Source: Intrasporangiaceae bacterium URHB0013 (lineage in GTDB: Bacteria; Actinomycetota; Actinomycetes; Actinomycetales; Dermatophilaceae). From it: a stretch of 64,000 nt of DNA. Both the position numbers and the translations under genes were made by a program. Below, piece by piece: positions 1 through 8,505 of this stretch (position 1 is the stretch's first letter; each line of letters starts with the position of its first letter). Below the pieces are notes generated by a model, which was not told the origin of the DNA, ran no database searches, and saw only the letters and a list, made by a program, of their open reading frames with translations. The DNA lies in assembly GCA_000620545.1 (NCBI GenBank), contig JIBA01000012.1, forward strand, positions 1-64,000. Reading direction: 5' to 3'.

Positions 1-309
1 CCTGTGCGGGAGTGACCACTCGAGTGGAGGGTCCGCGCCTCAGCGGTCAACGTCGAGTGGTCAGTTCCGTACCGAGGGGGCCTGTGCGGGAGTGAGCACT
101 CGAGTGGAGGGGCCTCCGCCTCAGGGTCCATGTCGAGTGGTCAGTTCGGTACGGGGGCCTGTGCCGGAGTGACCACTCGAGTGGAGGGGCTCGCCTCAGT
201 GTCAACGTCGAGTGGTCAGTTCCGTACGCGCGAGGCCTGTGCGGGAGTGACCACTCGTGTGGAGGGGCCTCCTCCTCAGCGTCAGCGTCGAGTGGTCAGT
301 TCGGTGCGG
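1..309. repeat. Tandem array of four ~80-bp units with internal inverted repeats
   Basis: Four imperfect copies begin at about 1, 81, 158 and 236, so the period is 77-80 bp. Each opens with CCTGTGCGGGAGTGACCACT and carries CGAGTGGTCAGTTC further on. TGACCACTCG and CGAGTGGTCA are reverse complements, so every unit can fold on itself or pair with its neighbour. The array runs off the left edge and stops at the stop codon of the pirin gene. No convincing coding frame was seen. Spacing is too regular and direct copies too adjacent for CRISPR. Confidence 0.85.
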
Positions 310-1362
310 TCAACCGCGGGTGCGGAGGCGGAGGTTGGGCAGGCTGGGGGCGGGGAGGGTGTGGTCCCAGGCGTCCGGGAAGGTGCCGTAGCGCGCACCC
401 GGCGCCGCGGCGGCATACGACCCCTCCTCGCGGAGGGAACGCTCGCGCTGCCAGTCCTCACGGAAGGCGACGACCTCGTCGTGGCTGCGGCCGATGAAGT
501 TCCACCACATGACGATCTGCTCCCCGAAGGGCGCACCACCGAGCACGAGGAAGCGCGCCGGCTCGTCCGGCCCGGCCGAGACGGTGATCCGCTCGGTGCC
601 GGTGGCCTGGAAGGCGAGCTCGCCGGGCTTGACGGTCGCCTCGCCCACCGTGAGCAGCCCTGTGTCGCACAGCAACCCATGCTCGTGCTGCGGGTTGACC
701 TCGATGGTCAGCGACGCGCCGGCTTCGAGGGTCACCTCTGCGCCGACGAGATCGGAGAACATCGTCACGGGCGAGCTCTGCCCGAAGAGGGTGCCGAGGA
801 AGACGAGGACCCGTGCGCCGTCGACCTCGGTCACCGGCGGGGCGTAGTGCTCGAAGCCGGGCGCCGTGGAGCGGTCGGCCTCGGGGAGCGCGACCCACAG
901 CTGCGCACCGTGGAGCAGGGTCGTGTCGGGCGTCGAGTACTCCGAGTGGGCGATGCCCGAGCCCGCGGTCATGATGTTGAGCTCGCCGGGGCGGACCAAG
1001 GCGTGCGCGCCCGTCGTGTCGCGGTGCTCTACCTCGCCGGAGAAGAGCCACGACACCGTCTGGAGGCCGGTGTGCGGGTGGCCGGGGACGACCATGCCAC
1101 CCGTTTGCGACACGTCGTCGGGTCCGTAGTGGTCGACGAAGCACCACGCCCCGATGAGCGAACGCTCCCGCTGCGGCAGGCTGCGACGGACGGGCATCGC
1201 CCGCGGACCGCCGAGCGGCACCTCGCGGTAGGGCAGCACCACAACGGGCGGGGCGGCATCGGGAACGGCGGCGTCACCGGGGACGCGCGGAACGGCGGCG
1301 GGGTCGCCCGGCCCGTTCTCGCCGCAGACGACCTCGGTGGGGTGGCGGTCAGGGTTGCTCAC
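310..1362 (-). CDS. Pirin family protein
   Basis: A 350-aa bicupin of the pirin family. Pirins are metal-binding cupins, some with quercetinase activity, others linked to redox sensing or transcription cofactors; the substrate here cannot be told. The N-terminal cupin carries the metal-ligand signature: PGHPHTGLQT supplies the HxH pair and SGIAHSE the later His and Glu. The C-terminal half ends with the usual FGEQIVMWWNFIGRS pirin block. The first ~50 residues are a low-complexity Pro/Ala lead. Start is GTG at 1362, 47 bp from the divergent MFS gene. A repeat array begins immediately after the stop codon. Confidence 0.85.
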   Translation of the reverse strand: MSNPDRHPTEVVCGENGPGDPAAVPRVPGDAAVPDAAPPVVVLPYREVPLGGPRAMPVRRSLPQRERSLIGAWCFVDHYGPDDVSQTGGMVVPGHPHTGLQTVSWLFSGEVEHRDTTGAHALVRPGELNIMTAGSGIAHSEYSTPDTTLLHGAQLWVALPEADRSTAPGFEHYAPPVTEVDGARVLVFLGTLFGQSSPVTMFSDLVGAEVTLEAGASLTIEVNPQHEHGLLCDTGLLTVGEATVKPGELAFQATGTERITVSAGPDEPARFLVLGGAPFGEQIVMWWNFIGRSHDEVVAFREDWQRERSLREEGSYAAAAPGARYGTFPDAWDHTLPAPSLPNLRLRTRG

Positions 1363-1409
1363 CCGATCAGGCTAGGCCGAGTCGGGCCCCGCGTTGCTAC
1401 CTTGCCTGC

Positions 1410-2741
1410 ATGAGCGACCCGACGGCCGGAGCGGGCAGCGCACCCAGCGCACCCGGCGCACCCGGCGCACCCGGCGCACCCAGCGCACCCAGCACCGGGC
1501 GCTGGTCGGCGTGGCGGGTCGTGTGGTGGTTCGGCTTCGTCAGCCTCGCCGCGGACATGGTCTACGAGGGCGCGCGCTCGATCTACGGCCCGCTGCTCGC
1601 CTCGCTCGGCGCGACCGCGGTCGTCGTCGGGCTCGTCACGGGTGCGGGTGAGGCGATGGCGCTGGTGCTGCGCCTCGTCTTCGGGCCGCTCGCCGACCGC
1701 ACCGGCCGCTACTGGGGACTGACGATCATCGGCTACGGCCTCACCGCCGTCTGCGTGCCGCTGCTCGCCGTGACGCCCTTCGTCGGCGGCGCCGGGCTCG
1801 TGCTGGCCGCCGTCCTCATCCTCCTCGAGCGCTCCGGCAAGGCCGTGCGCAGCCCGTCGAAGTCCGCGCTGCTCGCCCACGTCGCCTCGGCGGTGGGCCG
1901 CGGCCGCGGCTTCGGCGTGCACAAGGCGCTCGACCAGGTCGGGGCCTTCGCCGGTCCGCTGCTCGTCGCGGGCGTCATCGCGGCCACCGGCGCGATCTGG
2001 CCGAGCATGGCGGTCCTCGCGATCCACGGCACGGCGGCGATGCTGCTCCTGGCCGTCATCCGCTCCCGCGTGCCCGACCCGTCCGTCTACGACGTGGCTG
2101 CGGCCCCGAACACGCCTGCGCTACAGGTCAGCCCGGCCGGTCGCGGGTTGCGCGGCTGGTTCGCCGACGCGGCGGGCGCGGGACTGCCGCGCGAGTTCTT
2201 CGGCTACGCCCTCGCGGCGGGACTCATGACCGGCGGCCTCGTGACGTTCGGCATCATCGGCTACCACCTCACCGTCGAGGGGCTCCTCCCCGTCGCGACC
2301 GTCCCGCTCGTGTATGCCGGCGCGATGGGCGTCGAGGCGCTCGCCGCCCTCGCGGTCGGGCTCGTCTACGACCGCCGCGGCGGCGCCGTGCTGTATGCCG
2401 TGCCGGTGCTCGTCGCGTGCGTGCCCCCGCTCGCCCTGTCGGGCTCCATGGCGCTCTCGCTCGTCGGGGTCGCCGTGTGGGGCCTGGCCTACGGCGTGCA
2501 GGACTCGACCGTGAAGGCGCTCGTCGCGGAGGTCGTGGAGGCACCGAGGCGCGCGACGGCCTACGGCGTCTTCGCCGGGGTGCAGGGCGCGTTCGCGATC
2601 GTCGGCGGTCTCGTGGCCGGGTGGCTCTACGAACGGTCGCTCCCGGCCCTCGTCGGCGTCGTGGCGGTGAGCCAGCTCGTCGCGCTCGTCCTGCTCGCCC
2701 GCACCGTCCGCTCCCTGCGCCGCCACCCCCACCCCGTCTGA
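1410..2741 (+). CDS. MFS transporter
   Basis: A 443-aa major facilitator superfamily permease with about 12 hydrophobic helices. LADRTGRYWGLTIIGYG after helix 2-3 matches the MFS loop A motif (GxLaDrxGrr) and YDRRGGAVLYAVP repeats it in the second half. Substrate unknown. Residues 9-27 are a run of Ala-Pro-Gly/Ser triplets encoded by tandem 9-bp units (about 1438-1496), a slippage-prone cytosolic N-terminus. The ATG at 1410 is the first start; no strong Shine-Dalgarno is visible. It is divergent from the pirin gene and convergent with the protease gene, sharing the terminator hairpin at 2925-2961. Confidence 0.85.
   Translation: MSDPTAGAGSAPSAPGAPGAPGAPSAPSTGRWSAWRVVWWFGFVSLAADMVYEGARSIYGPLLASLGATAVVVGLVTGAGEAMALVLRLVFGPLADRTGRYWGLTIIGYGLTAVCVPLLAVTPFVGGAGLVLAAVLILLERSGKAVRSPSKSALLAHVASAVGRGRGFGVHKALDQVGAFAGPLLVAGVIAATGAIWPSMAVLAIHGTAAMLLLAVIRSRVPDPSVYDVAAAPNTPALQVSPAGRGLRGWFADAAGAGLPREFFGYALAAGLMTGGLVTFGIIGYHLTVEGLLPVATVPLVYAGAMGVEALAALAVGLVYDRRGGAVLYAVPVLVACVPPLALSGSMALSLVGVAVWGLAYGVQDSTVKALVAEVVEAPRRATAYGVFAGVQGAFAIVGGLVAGWLYERSLPALVGVVAVSQLVALVLLARTVRSLRRHPHPV
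1438..1496 (+). repeat. 9-bp tandem repeats in MFS N-terminus
   Basis: Five to six near-identical 9-bp units (GCACCCGGC/GCACCCAGC) encode repeated Ala-Pro-Gly/Ser. Units are multiples of three, so gain or loss keeps the frame. Confidence 0.8.
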
Positions 2742-2801
2742 GACGGTCGGCGGACCCCCCGCGAGGACCGGCCGTCACCGGGAGCCCAGTCTCGCGACGC
2801 G

Positions 2802-2880
2802 GACGTATTATGCCGTGTGGCCCGGCGGCGGCTGGTCCCGCCGCCGACGACGCCGACGACGCCGACGTATGCCGTGTGGC
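2802..2880. repeat. Intergenic pair of GTAT-TGCCGTG words
   Basis: Between the MFS and protease genes, GACGTATTATGCCGTGTGGC (about 2802) and GACGTATGCCGTGTGGC (about 2864) are near-duplicate copies about 60 bp apart, separated by a GCC-GAC-rich stretch. They carry the window-wide word GTATGCCG. Confidence 0.6.
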
Positions 2881-2924
2881 CTGCCGGCCGCTCAGCCCGT
2901 CGCGCCGCGCCGTTCCGGATACGG

Positions 2925-2961
2925 CGAAGGGCCGCCGGCCTGGTGCGCCGGCGGCCCTTCG
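2925..2961. terminator. Bidirectional hairpin terminator
   Basis: A perfect 15-bp inverted repeat, CGAAGGGCCGCCGGC at 2925-2939 and its complement at 2947-2961, with a 7-nt loop. It lies between the converging MFS and protease genes, 14 bp past the protease stop codon. No T-run follows, as is common in actinobacteria. Confidence 0.8.
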
Positions 2962-2975
2962 TCGTGGCGGTGGTG

Positions 2976-4511
2976 TCAGCTGACGGCGTCGAGGGCGTCG
3001 ACCATGCCCTCACCGAAGAAGCTGTTGTCCTCCACCGGGCCGACGCAGACCGGGCCGGCGGTCGTGGTGCCGCACGCCTTGTCGTCGGCCTGCTGGCGCA
3101 GCTTCTCGACCATCTGAGCCGGCGTCCACGTCGGGTGGACCGACTTCATGAGCGCGAGCACACCGGCGACGTGCGGCGACGCCATCGAGGTGCCGCTCTT
3201 CGTGCCGTAGCCGTTGTTCGTGACGATCGTCGAGAGGATCGACGACCCGGGGGCGGCCACGTCGATCTTGCCGAGGCCGCGGTTGCTGAACGACGAGAGG
3301 CGGCTCTGGGTCGTGCCGGCCGGGAAGCGCTGCACCGACGAGACGGTGACGACGCCGTCGAGCTCGGTCGGGATGTCCTCACACCCACTGTTGAGCGTGC
3401 GGGTGACGAAGCCCGAGGCAGGCTGGTCGTCGGGGCTCGTCGTGTCCTTGAACGAGGACTTGTCGGACAGGTCGCGGGCCGAGTTGCCGGCGGCGGCCGC
3501 GTGCACGACACCCTGCTCCGTCGACCAGGCGACCGCGCGACGCACGGCCTCCTTGGCGGCGTACTGGTCGGGCTGGTCCTCGCAGTAGAACTCGAACGGG
3601 TCGACGTAGTAGCTGTTGTTCGTCACGTCCATGTGCTTGAGACCGGCCCAGACGAAACCGCAGACGGCGTACTCGGGGTAGATGAAGCCCGCGTCGTTGA
3701 CGACCTTGACCGCGGCCATCCGCACGTTGGGGGCGACACCGACGATGCCGACACCGTTGCGGGCCGCGGCGATCGTGCCGGCCACGTGGGTGCCGTGGTC
3801 GCTCGTCGTCGGGTACCAGCCGGTCGCGGAGAGGTCGGGACGGCCCGCGTCGGTGCAGTTGACGGAGTCGGGGACGTCGATGTTGGCGGCGAGGTCCGGG
3901 TGGTCGGGGTCGATGCCGCTGTCGAGGACGCCGACGAGGACGTTGCGTGAGCCGTCGGTGATCTTGTGGGCCTGGTCGGCCTTGATCATCGTCATGTCCC
4001 ACTGCTCGGTCTCGCGCGGGTCGCTCGCCGCGGCGGGCGACTCGTCGGACTCGAGGTCGCCGTTGAACTCCTTCTTCGCGCCCTGCTTGTAGCCGGACGC
4101 GCCGCGGCCCCAGGACGCCCCCGCGACCTCGGGTGTGCCCTCGGACACGGCGACGGTGCGCGTCGCCCCGACGGACTCGACGGCGTTGGCGCCCTTCGCG
4201 AGGACGTCCGCGCGGAAGGTCGAGACCTTCGAGTGCGCGATGACGACGCCGATCTGCGGCCAGGACTGGACGACGACGCCACCCGCGGCCTTGACCGCCG
4301 TCTCGACGAGGCGGGTCTGTCCGGGGTTGGCGATGCGGGCATTGACGACGTAGCTCGTCAGCTGGCCATCGGGGGTCTTGATGGTGACCGGCGTCGATAC
4401 CGGCTCGGCGTCGCTCGCGGCGACGGCGACGCCACCGAAGGCGGCCGTCGAGGCGAGGGCGAGCGACGCGACGGCGACGACGCCGCGTCGGGTCAGGCAG
4501 GGGTGTCGCAT
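2976..4511 (-). CDS. Secreted S8 family serine peptidase (subtilisin-like)
   Basis: A 511-aa exported protease. Starting at ATG 4511, preceded by GGGAG about 9 nt upstream, the protein opens with a classical signal peptide (Arg-Arg, then hydrophobic, ending AVAAS). A reading from further upstream would bury this signal. Next is an I9-type propeptide (~40-110), then the catalytic domain with the whole triad: Asp197 in VGVLDSGID, His239 in DHGTHVAGT, Ser442 in SGTSMASPHVAG. Cysteines are spaced as in secreted proteases. The N-terminal propeptide probably acts as intramolecular chaperone and inhibitor, as in the family. Substrate unknown. Transcription ends at the hairpin 2925-2961. Confidence 0.9.
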   Translation of the reverse strand: MRHPCLTRRGVVAVASLALASTAAFGGVAVAASDAEPVSTPVTIKTPDGQLTSYVVNARIANPGQTRLVETAVKAAGGVVVQSWPQIGVVIAHSKVSTFRADVLAKGANAVESVGATRTVAVSEGTPEVAGASWGRGASGYKQGAKKEFNGDLESDESPAAASDPRETEQWDMTMIKADQAHKITDGSRNVLVGVLDSGIDPDHPDLAANIDVPDSVNCTDAGRPDLSATGWYPTTSDHGTHVAGTIAAARNGVGIVGVAPNVRMAAVKVVNDAGFIYPEYAVCGFVWAGLKHMDVTNNSYYVDPFEFYCEDQPDQYAAKEAVRRAVAWSTEQGVVHAAAAGNSARDLSDKSSFKDTTSPDDQPASGFVTRTLNSGCEDIPTELDGVVTVSSVQRFPAGTTQSRLSSFSNRGLGKIDVAAPGSSILSTIVTNNGYGTKSGTSMASPHVAGVLALMKSVHPTWTPAQMVEKLRQQADDKACGTTTAGPVCVGPVEDNSFFGEGMVDALDAVS

Positions 4512-4614
4512 GTGGTGAGCTCCCGTGGTGTGAGGGACTGTGTCCTTGCCCGAATGGGGCATGCCACCACATTCTGTGACGGAACCGTCATGAGCGCGCG
4601 CCGAGATTCGAGGG

Positions 4615-4700
4615 CACCCTTCGGCTGCCGTCGGGGGCCTCACGGCAGCCCGTCGCAGCACCCTTCAGCCGTGGTCGGGCGCCTCAGGGCAGCCCGTCGC
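4615..4700. repeat. Two adjacent 42-bp imperfect direct repeats
   Basis: Copies at 4615-4656 and 4659-4700 both run from CACCCTTC to CTCAxGGCAGCCCGTCGC. They lie in the upstream region of the protease gene, between two minus-strand genes. Role unknown. Confidence 0.7.
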
Positions 4701-4749
4701 CGGCTGGTGGTTCGCCTTGCAGAGCCCGCGCCGGCGCGCTTTGTCTCGG

Positions 4750-5484
4750 TCAGCTCGGGTCGAACTCGCGCGTCAGGGGCGCCAGCGCGATGAGCAGGAG
4801 GAGCGAGGCGAGCGGGGTCAGCCCCCAGGGGAGCAGCAGCACCGCGACGGCAGCCGCGGCGAGCGCCAGCGACCCGACCGGCAGGCGACCCTCGACGGTC
4901 AGGGCGATGAGCACGACCGCGAGGGCCACGCCGGTGAGGACGGCCCCGCCCGACGAGAGGGCCGCGGGGAGCGTGTCGCCGAGCAGCCCCGTCGAGTGTC
5001 CGATCCAGACGGCACCTGTGGCGCCGGCGCCGAACGCGGCCAGCAGCGCCGCCGGCACCGCGAGCGGGAAGTGACGCAGGCGACCGCCGAGAGTGCCTGT
5101 CAGCCAGGCGAACCCACCGACGGACAGGACCAGCAGCACGCCCGCCGCGACCGACAAAGCGCCCTGGTCGTGGGCGGCCGCGAGCCCGCCCAGGCCACCG
5201 ACGCCGTCGAGCGTGTCCAGGCCTTCGAGACCGTCGACCCAGTCGACGATGCCGTGGCTGAACAGCAGGAGCGGCGCCGCGAGGGCGAGGAGCGGTATGC
5301 GGTCAGCGGCCGTACGCAGGCCGCTTCGCGAGGGTGCCCGGGTGGGCGAGGGCGTGCTCGCGAGGCTGGCGGACGTGGCAGCGACGGCGCGCATCGAGCG
5401 GGGTGAAGCGACAGTGTCGGCGTGGGCGTCAGCGGCCGTGGGGGAGCCGGTCGGGCGGGCCGGCGTCAGCGTGCTCGTCGTCAT
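4750..5484 (-). CDS. Multi-pass membrane protein of unknown function
   Basis: A 244-aa protein. The first ~55 residues are Ser/Thr/Ala/Pro-rich and probably cytosolic. The rest contains about six hydrophobic helices, starting with IPLLALAAPLLLFSHGIVDW and ending with LASLLLLIALAPL. A short Gly/Leu/Asp repeat (DGLEGLDTLDGVGGLGG) follows the first helix. No family was recognised. ATG 5484 has GGAGG only 1 nt upstream, too close, and an in-frame ATG at 5520 lacks a ribosome site, so the start is uncertain. It is followed by the protease gene on the same strand after ~240 bp. Confidence 0.6.
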   Translation of the reverse strand: MTTSTLTPARPTGSPTAADAHADTVASPRSMRAVAATSASLASTPSPTRAPSRSGLRTAADRIPLLALAAPLLLFSHGIVDWVDGLEGLDTLDGVGGLGGLAAAHDQGALSVAAGVLLVLSVGGFAWLTGTLGGRLRHFPLAVPAALLAAFGAGATGAVWIGHSTGLLGDTLPAALSSGGAVLTGVALAVVLIALTVEGRLPVGSLALAAAAVAVLLLPWGLTPLASLLLLIALAPLTREFDPS

Positions 5485-5683
5485 GCCTCCAGCGTGGCGG
5501 TGGGCGGCGACGGTGCCCATCGGGGTCGACCCCGAGACGTCCCCGAACGGTCCCTGAGAGGGAGGCCCTGACCCTCGACCTTTTTGTCCATTTCAGAGAC
5601 TTTGACCGCCTTTGGTCATACCGTGCGACTGTGGGGGTCGAGGTCAGGGGTCGACCCGTCAGGCTCAGGTCGAAGGGGTAGAC

Positions 5684-6136
5684 ATGTCGGTGCGCTTCAA
5701 CGCTCCTCCCGGATGGCCGGTTCCGTCGTCGTCCTGGGCGCCTGCTGACGATTGGATGCCGGACCCGAGTTGGCCGACTCCGCCGCGTGGCTGGACCTTT
5801 TGGGTCGTCGTCGACTCCCGTTCCGCCGGACCGGGACTGGCCGAGATGGTCGAGCAGGCACAGCTGGCCGGGATGGCCGCGATGGCCGGGATGGCCGGCA
5901 CGCCCCCACGCCTCGGCACCCCGCCACGCTCGACGGCAGCCACGTACGGCACGGACCGCGGCAGCTGGCTCGCCAGCCTGCGCGAGCGAGCCTCGTCCGA
6001 CACGCTCGTCGGGGCAACCGCACCGGCAGCAACCGCACCGGCAGCGGTCGTGCAGCCGGTGCCGACCCGCGTCGCGGCGGACAGCTCCTGGGAGCTCGAC
6101 AGCCTCATGACTTCTGCGGGCCGGCTGGACAGCTGA
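5684..6136 (+). CDS. Small protein with PPGW-type aromatic/proline motif
   Basis: A 150-aa protein. Residues 3-42 carry the actinobacterial Pro/Trp pattern NAPPGWPVPSSSWAP...PDPSWPTPPRGWTFW, repeated Pro-Pro-x-Gly-Trp units also seen at the N-terminus of many membrane or nuclease proteins. A Met-Ala-Gly run (MAAMAGMAG) follows and the rest is low-complexity Ala/Thr. ATG 5684 follows GAAGGGG by about 6 nt. The next gene begins one base after the stop codon, so the two are probably translationally coupled and act together. Function unknown. Confidence 0.6.
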   Translation: MSVRFNAPPGWPVPSSSWAPADDWMPDPSWPTPPRGWTFWVVVDSRSAGPGLAEMVEQAQLAGMAAMAGMAGTPPRLGTPPRSTAATYGTDRGSWLASLRERASSDTLVGATAPAATAPAAVVQPVPTRVAADSSWELDSLMTSAGRLDS

Positions 6137-6137
6137 G

Positions 6138-7313
6138 GTGAACCTGCTTCTCAGGGTCGCACCCGAGGTGCGACTCAGTGCCTCGACGTCCGGGCTGCGT
6201 GCCTCACTCGTCGCTGCCCAGGGGGTGCGCGTCGGCACCGGCGTCGGCTCGCGACCTCCGGCGGCTGGGTCCGGCGGTTCCAGTGGGTCCGGCGGGTCCG
6301 GCTGGGACCGGGACCAGCGAACCACCTCTCTCGCCGAGCTCGAGGTGCGGGCCCGCCACGCCCAGGCGTCCGGCGACCTCCACGCCCTGAGCTCGATCGA
6401 GGAGGCTCTCACCTCGCAGCACCTCGAGACCCACCCGCCGCGCCGTCGCCCGGAGCCGCCGCAGCACGCGGTGATGTCCGCGAAGGAGCGCAACCTGCTG
6501 CAGCGCACTGCTCTGCACGCCGCCTTGCCGCAGGTGTCGGTCTTCAAGCGCGCGGCGCGCAACAAGGCCAGGGCCATCGCCGAGACGGAGGCCGACGGCT
6601 TCAGCCGAACCCTCGACGTGGCGCAGGCCGTCATCGCCCAGCATCGGGCCGCAGCCCTCGACGACCAGTGGAACGACCTGGCCAACCACGACCGCTGCGC
6701 CGTCATCGCCGAGCTGGACGCCGACTTCGCCGCTGCCGCGTGCGGCTGCACGTGCGTCGACGCCGGCTGGGACGCCGACACGTCGCGCGGCTACGTCACG
6801 ATCGTGGCCCGGTACCCATCGCTCGACATCGTGGCCGAGCGCGGACCCGGCGTGTCCTCGAGCGGACGCCGGATGCTGCGTCGGCGCACCCAGGCCGAGC
6901 GCAACGTCCTCTACCTCACTGGCCTGGCGTCCTTCGCCCTCGCTGCTGCGCGGCGCGCGATCAGCGTCGCGGTGGCGGCAGACGACGTCCACGTCGTCAT
7001 CGTGCGACCGGCCGAGGCGGGCGGTGGGCTCGAGCCGATCTACGTCGGCAGCCTGAGTCGTGAGGCCGTCACGCTGCGCCCCGCACTCGCCGACCCGGTG
7101 CCGCTGCTGCTCGGGTCCGCGGTCCGGCCGCTCAGCTTCGACGGGCCGGCCCACGACCTCGTGGCCATGGCCCGCGACGACGCCGTCATGGACATCGTCC
7201 GGATGTGCACCGAAGCGCTCGAGGATCACGCGATCGACAGCGCGCTCGAGGGAGTGCTCGACGGTGCTCGCCAGGCTGGCGCGGACGAGCAGGCGCGGCC
7301 GCGCGTCGACTGA
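6138..7313 (+). CDS. Hypothetical protein, coupled to upstream PPGW protein
   Basis: A 391-aa protein starting with GTG directly after the upstream stop codon. It has a Gly/Ser linker (residues ~38-57), an Ala/Arg/Glu-rich helical segment (~63-170) with AARNKARAIAETEADGF, and a compact C-terminal half with CGCTCVDAGWD, ERNVLYLTGLASFALAAARR and the beta-rich DDVHVVIVRPAEAGG. The layout (PPGW leader protein, then a helical and alpha/beta protein) resembles actinobacterial gene pairs without known function. I could not assign a family. It lacks a signal peptide and clear membrane helices. Confidence 0.6.
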   Translation: MNLLLRVAPEVRLSASTSGLRASLVAAQGVRVGTGVGSRPPAAGSGGSSGSGGSGWDRDQRTTSLAELEVRARHAQASGDLHALSSIEEALTSQHLETHPPRRRPEPPQHAVMSAKERNLLQRTALHAALPQVSVFKRAARNKARAIAETEADGFSRTLDVAQAVIAQHRAAALDDQWNDLANHDRCAVIAELDADFAAAACGCTCVDAGWDADTSRGYVTIVARYPSLDIVAERGPGVSSSGRRMLRRRTQAERNVLYLTGLASFALAAARRAISVAVAADDVHVVIVRPAEAGGGLEPIYVGSLSREAVTLRPALADPVPLLLGSAVRPLSFDGPAHDLVAMARDDAVMDIVRMCTEALEDHAIDSALEGVLDGARQAGADEQARPRVD

Positions 7314-7415
7314 CTCACGCCCGCTGGACGTCCGGGCCGCCCAGAGCTTGTCGGCGAAACGGGCCCGAGCCGGCGCAGCCGCGCGTCGACTGACTCGCTC
7401 CGGCTGGAGGTCCGC
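7299..7415. repeat. 80-bp-spaced direct repeat at gene end
   Basis: The 18-mer CCGCGCGTCGACTGACTC occurs at 7299-7316, over the stop codon of the preceding gene, and again at 7379-7396. Each copy is followed by a similar CxGCTGGAxGTCCG. This is a partial duplication of the gene's 3' end, and the first copy can form a short CCCG/CGGG hairpin. Confidence 0.7.
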
Positions 7416-7805
7416 TCAGAGGTCGCGCTGTACCAAGCGGCGCAGCGCGACGGCGGCGACCGGACGGTAGCCGATGACCGCGAAGGCCGGAGCGTCGATG
7501 ACGAGCTCCGTGGTGCAGCCGCCCGGCGCGGTGCGGATGACGTGGTCGAGGGTGGCGTGCACCGGACCGAACCGCACGTGCCAGCTCCACTGCATGGCCT
7601 CGGGGTCGACGGTCAGCACCTCGAACGGCACGCGCACTCCCAGCGGCCCCACGACGAGGCCGGTGAGCCCGGGCTCGATGCGCGGCCTTGCGGCTATGAC
7701 CTCCTGGATCTGCGGTGACCAGGTCGACCAGAGGCCGACGTTCTCATAGCGGGTCCAGGCGTGGGCGGGGTCCGCGCCCCCGATGGCGGTGATGGTCGCG
7801 CGCAC
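7416..7805 (-). CDS. SRPBCC family protein
   Basis: A 129-aa START/Bet v1-like (polyketide cyclase/dehydrase type) protein that forms a hydrophobic ligand cavity. The pattern AHAWTRYENVGLWSTWSPQI, followed by alternating beta strands and the C-terminal helix VIGYRPVAAVALRRLVQRDL, is typical. The ligand is unknown. GTG start at 7805. It lies 16 bp downstream of the cupin gene on the same strand and probably shares its transcript. Confidence 0.75.
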   Translation of the reverse strand: MRATITAIGGADPAHAWTRYENVGLWSTWSPQIQEVIAARPRIEPGLTGLVVGPLGVRVPFEVLTVDPEAMQWSWHVRFGPVHATLDHVIRTAPGGCTTELVIDAPAFAVIGYRPVAAVALRRLVQRDL

Positions 7806-7821
7806 GGAGATCCGTCGTCGC

Positions 7822-8370
7822 TCAGGCGCCGTTGCCGGTGGAGGTCGGTGCCGACGAGGTAGGTGCCGGCGAGGTAGGTGCCGGCGAGGTCGGTGACGGC
7901 GAGGTCGGTGACGGCGAGGTCGGTGAAGCTGAGGTCGGTGAAGCTGAGGTCGGTGTCAGTGAGGTTCCTGTCGGCGCTTCCGGAGCCGGTCCGTCGACGT
8001 TGACCGTCGGCGTGCCCGAGCCGCAGCGCACGATGACGGCACGGGACGTGCTCTCGCCCGGGTTCGACTCGCGGTGCACGGCGCCGGCAGGCACCCGGAG
8101 GAAGTCGCCCGGACCGGCCTCGACGACGACCGCACCGCCCGGCCCCGACTCGAGTCGCATCCGGCCCGAGACGACGTAGAGCGTCGTGTCGTGCTCACCG
8201 TGGTGGTGCCATCCGGAGGCCGTGCCGGCCTCGGTGTCGACGGTGCCCGACCACATCGACTCGGTGTGCAGGGCGAGCTGCCGGCTCATCCCCGGCGTCG
8301 GGTCGGCCGGGCTGAGGGCATCGCCCGGCACGTGGGTGCAGGGCTGGGCTGGGTCGCTGGGCTCCGTCAT
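7822..8370 (-). CDS. Cupin domain protein with pentapeptide-repeat tail
   Basis: A 182-aa protein. Residues ~30-120 are a single cupin with metal ligands in GWHHHGEHDTTLY and GAVHRESN. The C-terminal ~45 residues are tandem Ser/Ala-Pro-Thr-Ser units of five residues, encoded by 15-bp repeats (7850-7960), predicted to be disordered. Family members are small-molecule dioxygenases, isomerases or sensors; no substrate can be named. ATG 8370. It is divergent from the GH31 gene across 135 bp. Confidence 0.75.
   Translation of the reverse strand: MTEPSDPAQPCTHVPGDALSPADPTPGMSRQLALHTESMWSGTVDTEAGTASGWHHHGEHDTTLYVVSGRMRLESGPGGAVVVEAGPGDFLRVPAGAVHRESNPGESTSRAVIVRCGSGTPTVNVDGPAPEAPTGTSLTPTSASPTSASPTSPSPTSPSPTSPAPTSPAPTSSAPTSTGNGA
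7850..7965. repeat. 15-bp tandem repeats in cupin tail
   Basis: About seven units of 15 bp (GCCGGCGAGGTAGGT and variants on the plus strand), some pairs identical, encode the five-residue tail repeats. The unit is in frame, so copy-number change would only lengthen or shorten the tail. Confidence 0.85.
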
Positions 8371-8484
8371 GAACCCATCAAACCCCTATGTGCAGGTCCG
8401 CGTGCGCTCGCCGGGGGAGGCGCCGGGGTGCCGGGCGCGCGTGTCGGACGCGTGGTCGTGACGGGCGGCTGTCGTCCGGCGGCA

Positions 8485-8497
8485 CTTGTTTGACAAG
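8485..8497. promoter_or_regulatory. Palindrome CTTGT-N3-ACAAG before GH31 gene
   Basis: CTTGTTTGACAAG is a perfect 5-bp palindrome with a 3-nt centre, 8 nt before the ATG of the alpha-glucosidase gene, and overlaps a TTGACA hexamer. It could be an operator; no regulator is known. Confidence 0.3.
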
Positions 8498-8505
8498 GTT
8501 GGCGC

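Noticed and set aside
1-309. CRISPR-like repeat array
   Set aside because: Units are about 80 bp, imperfect and contiguous, without alternating unique spacers; no cas genes.
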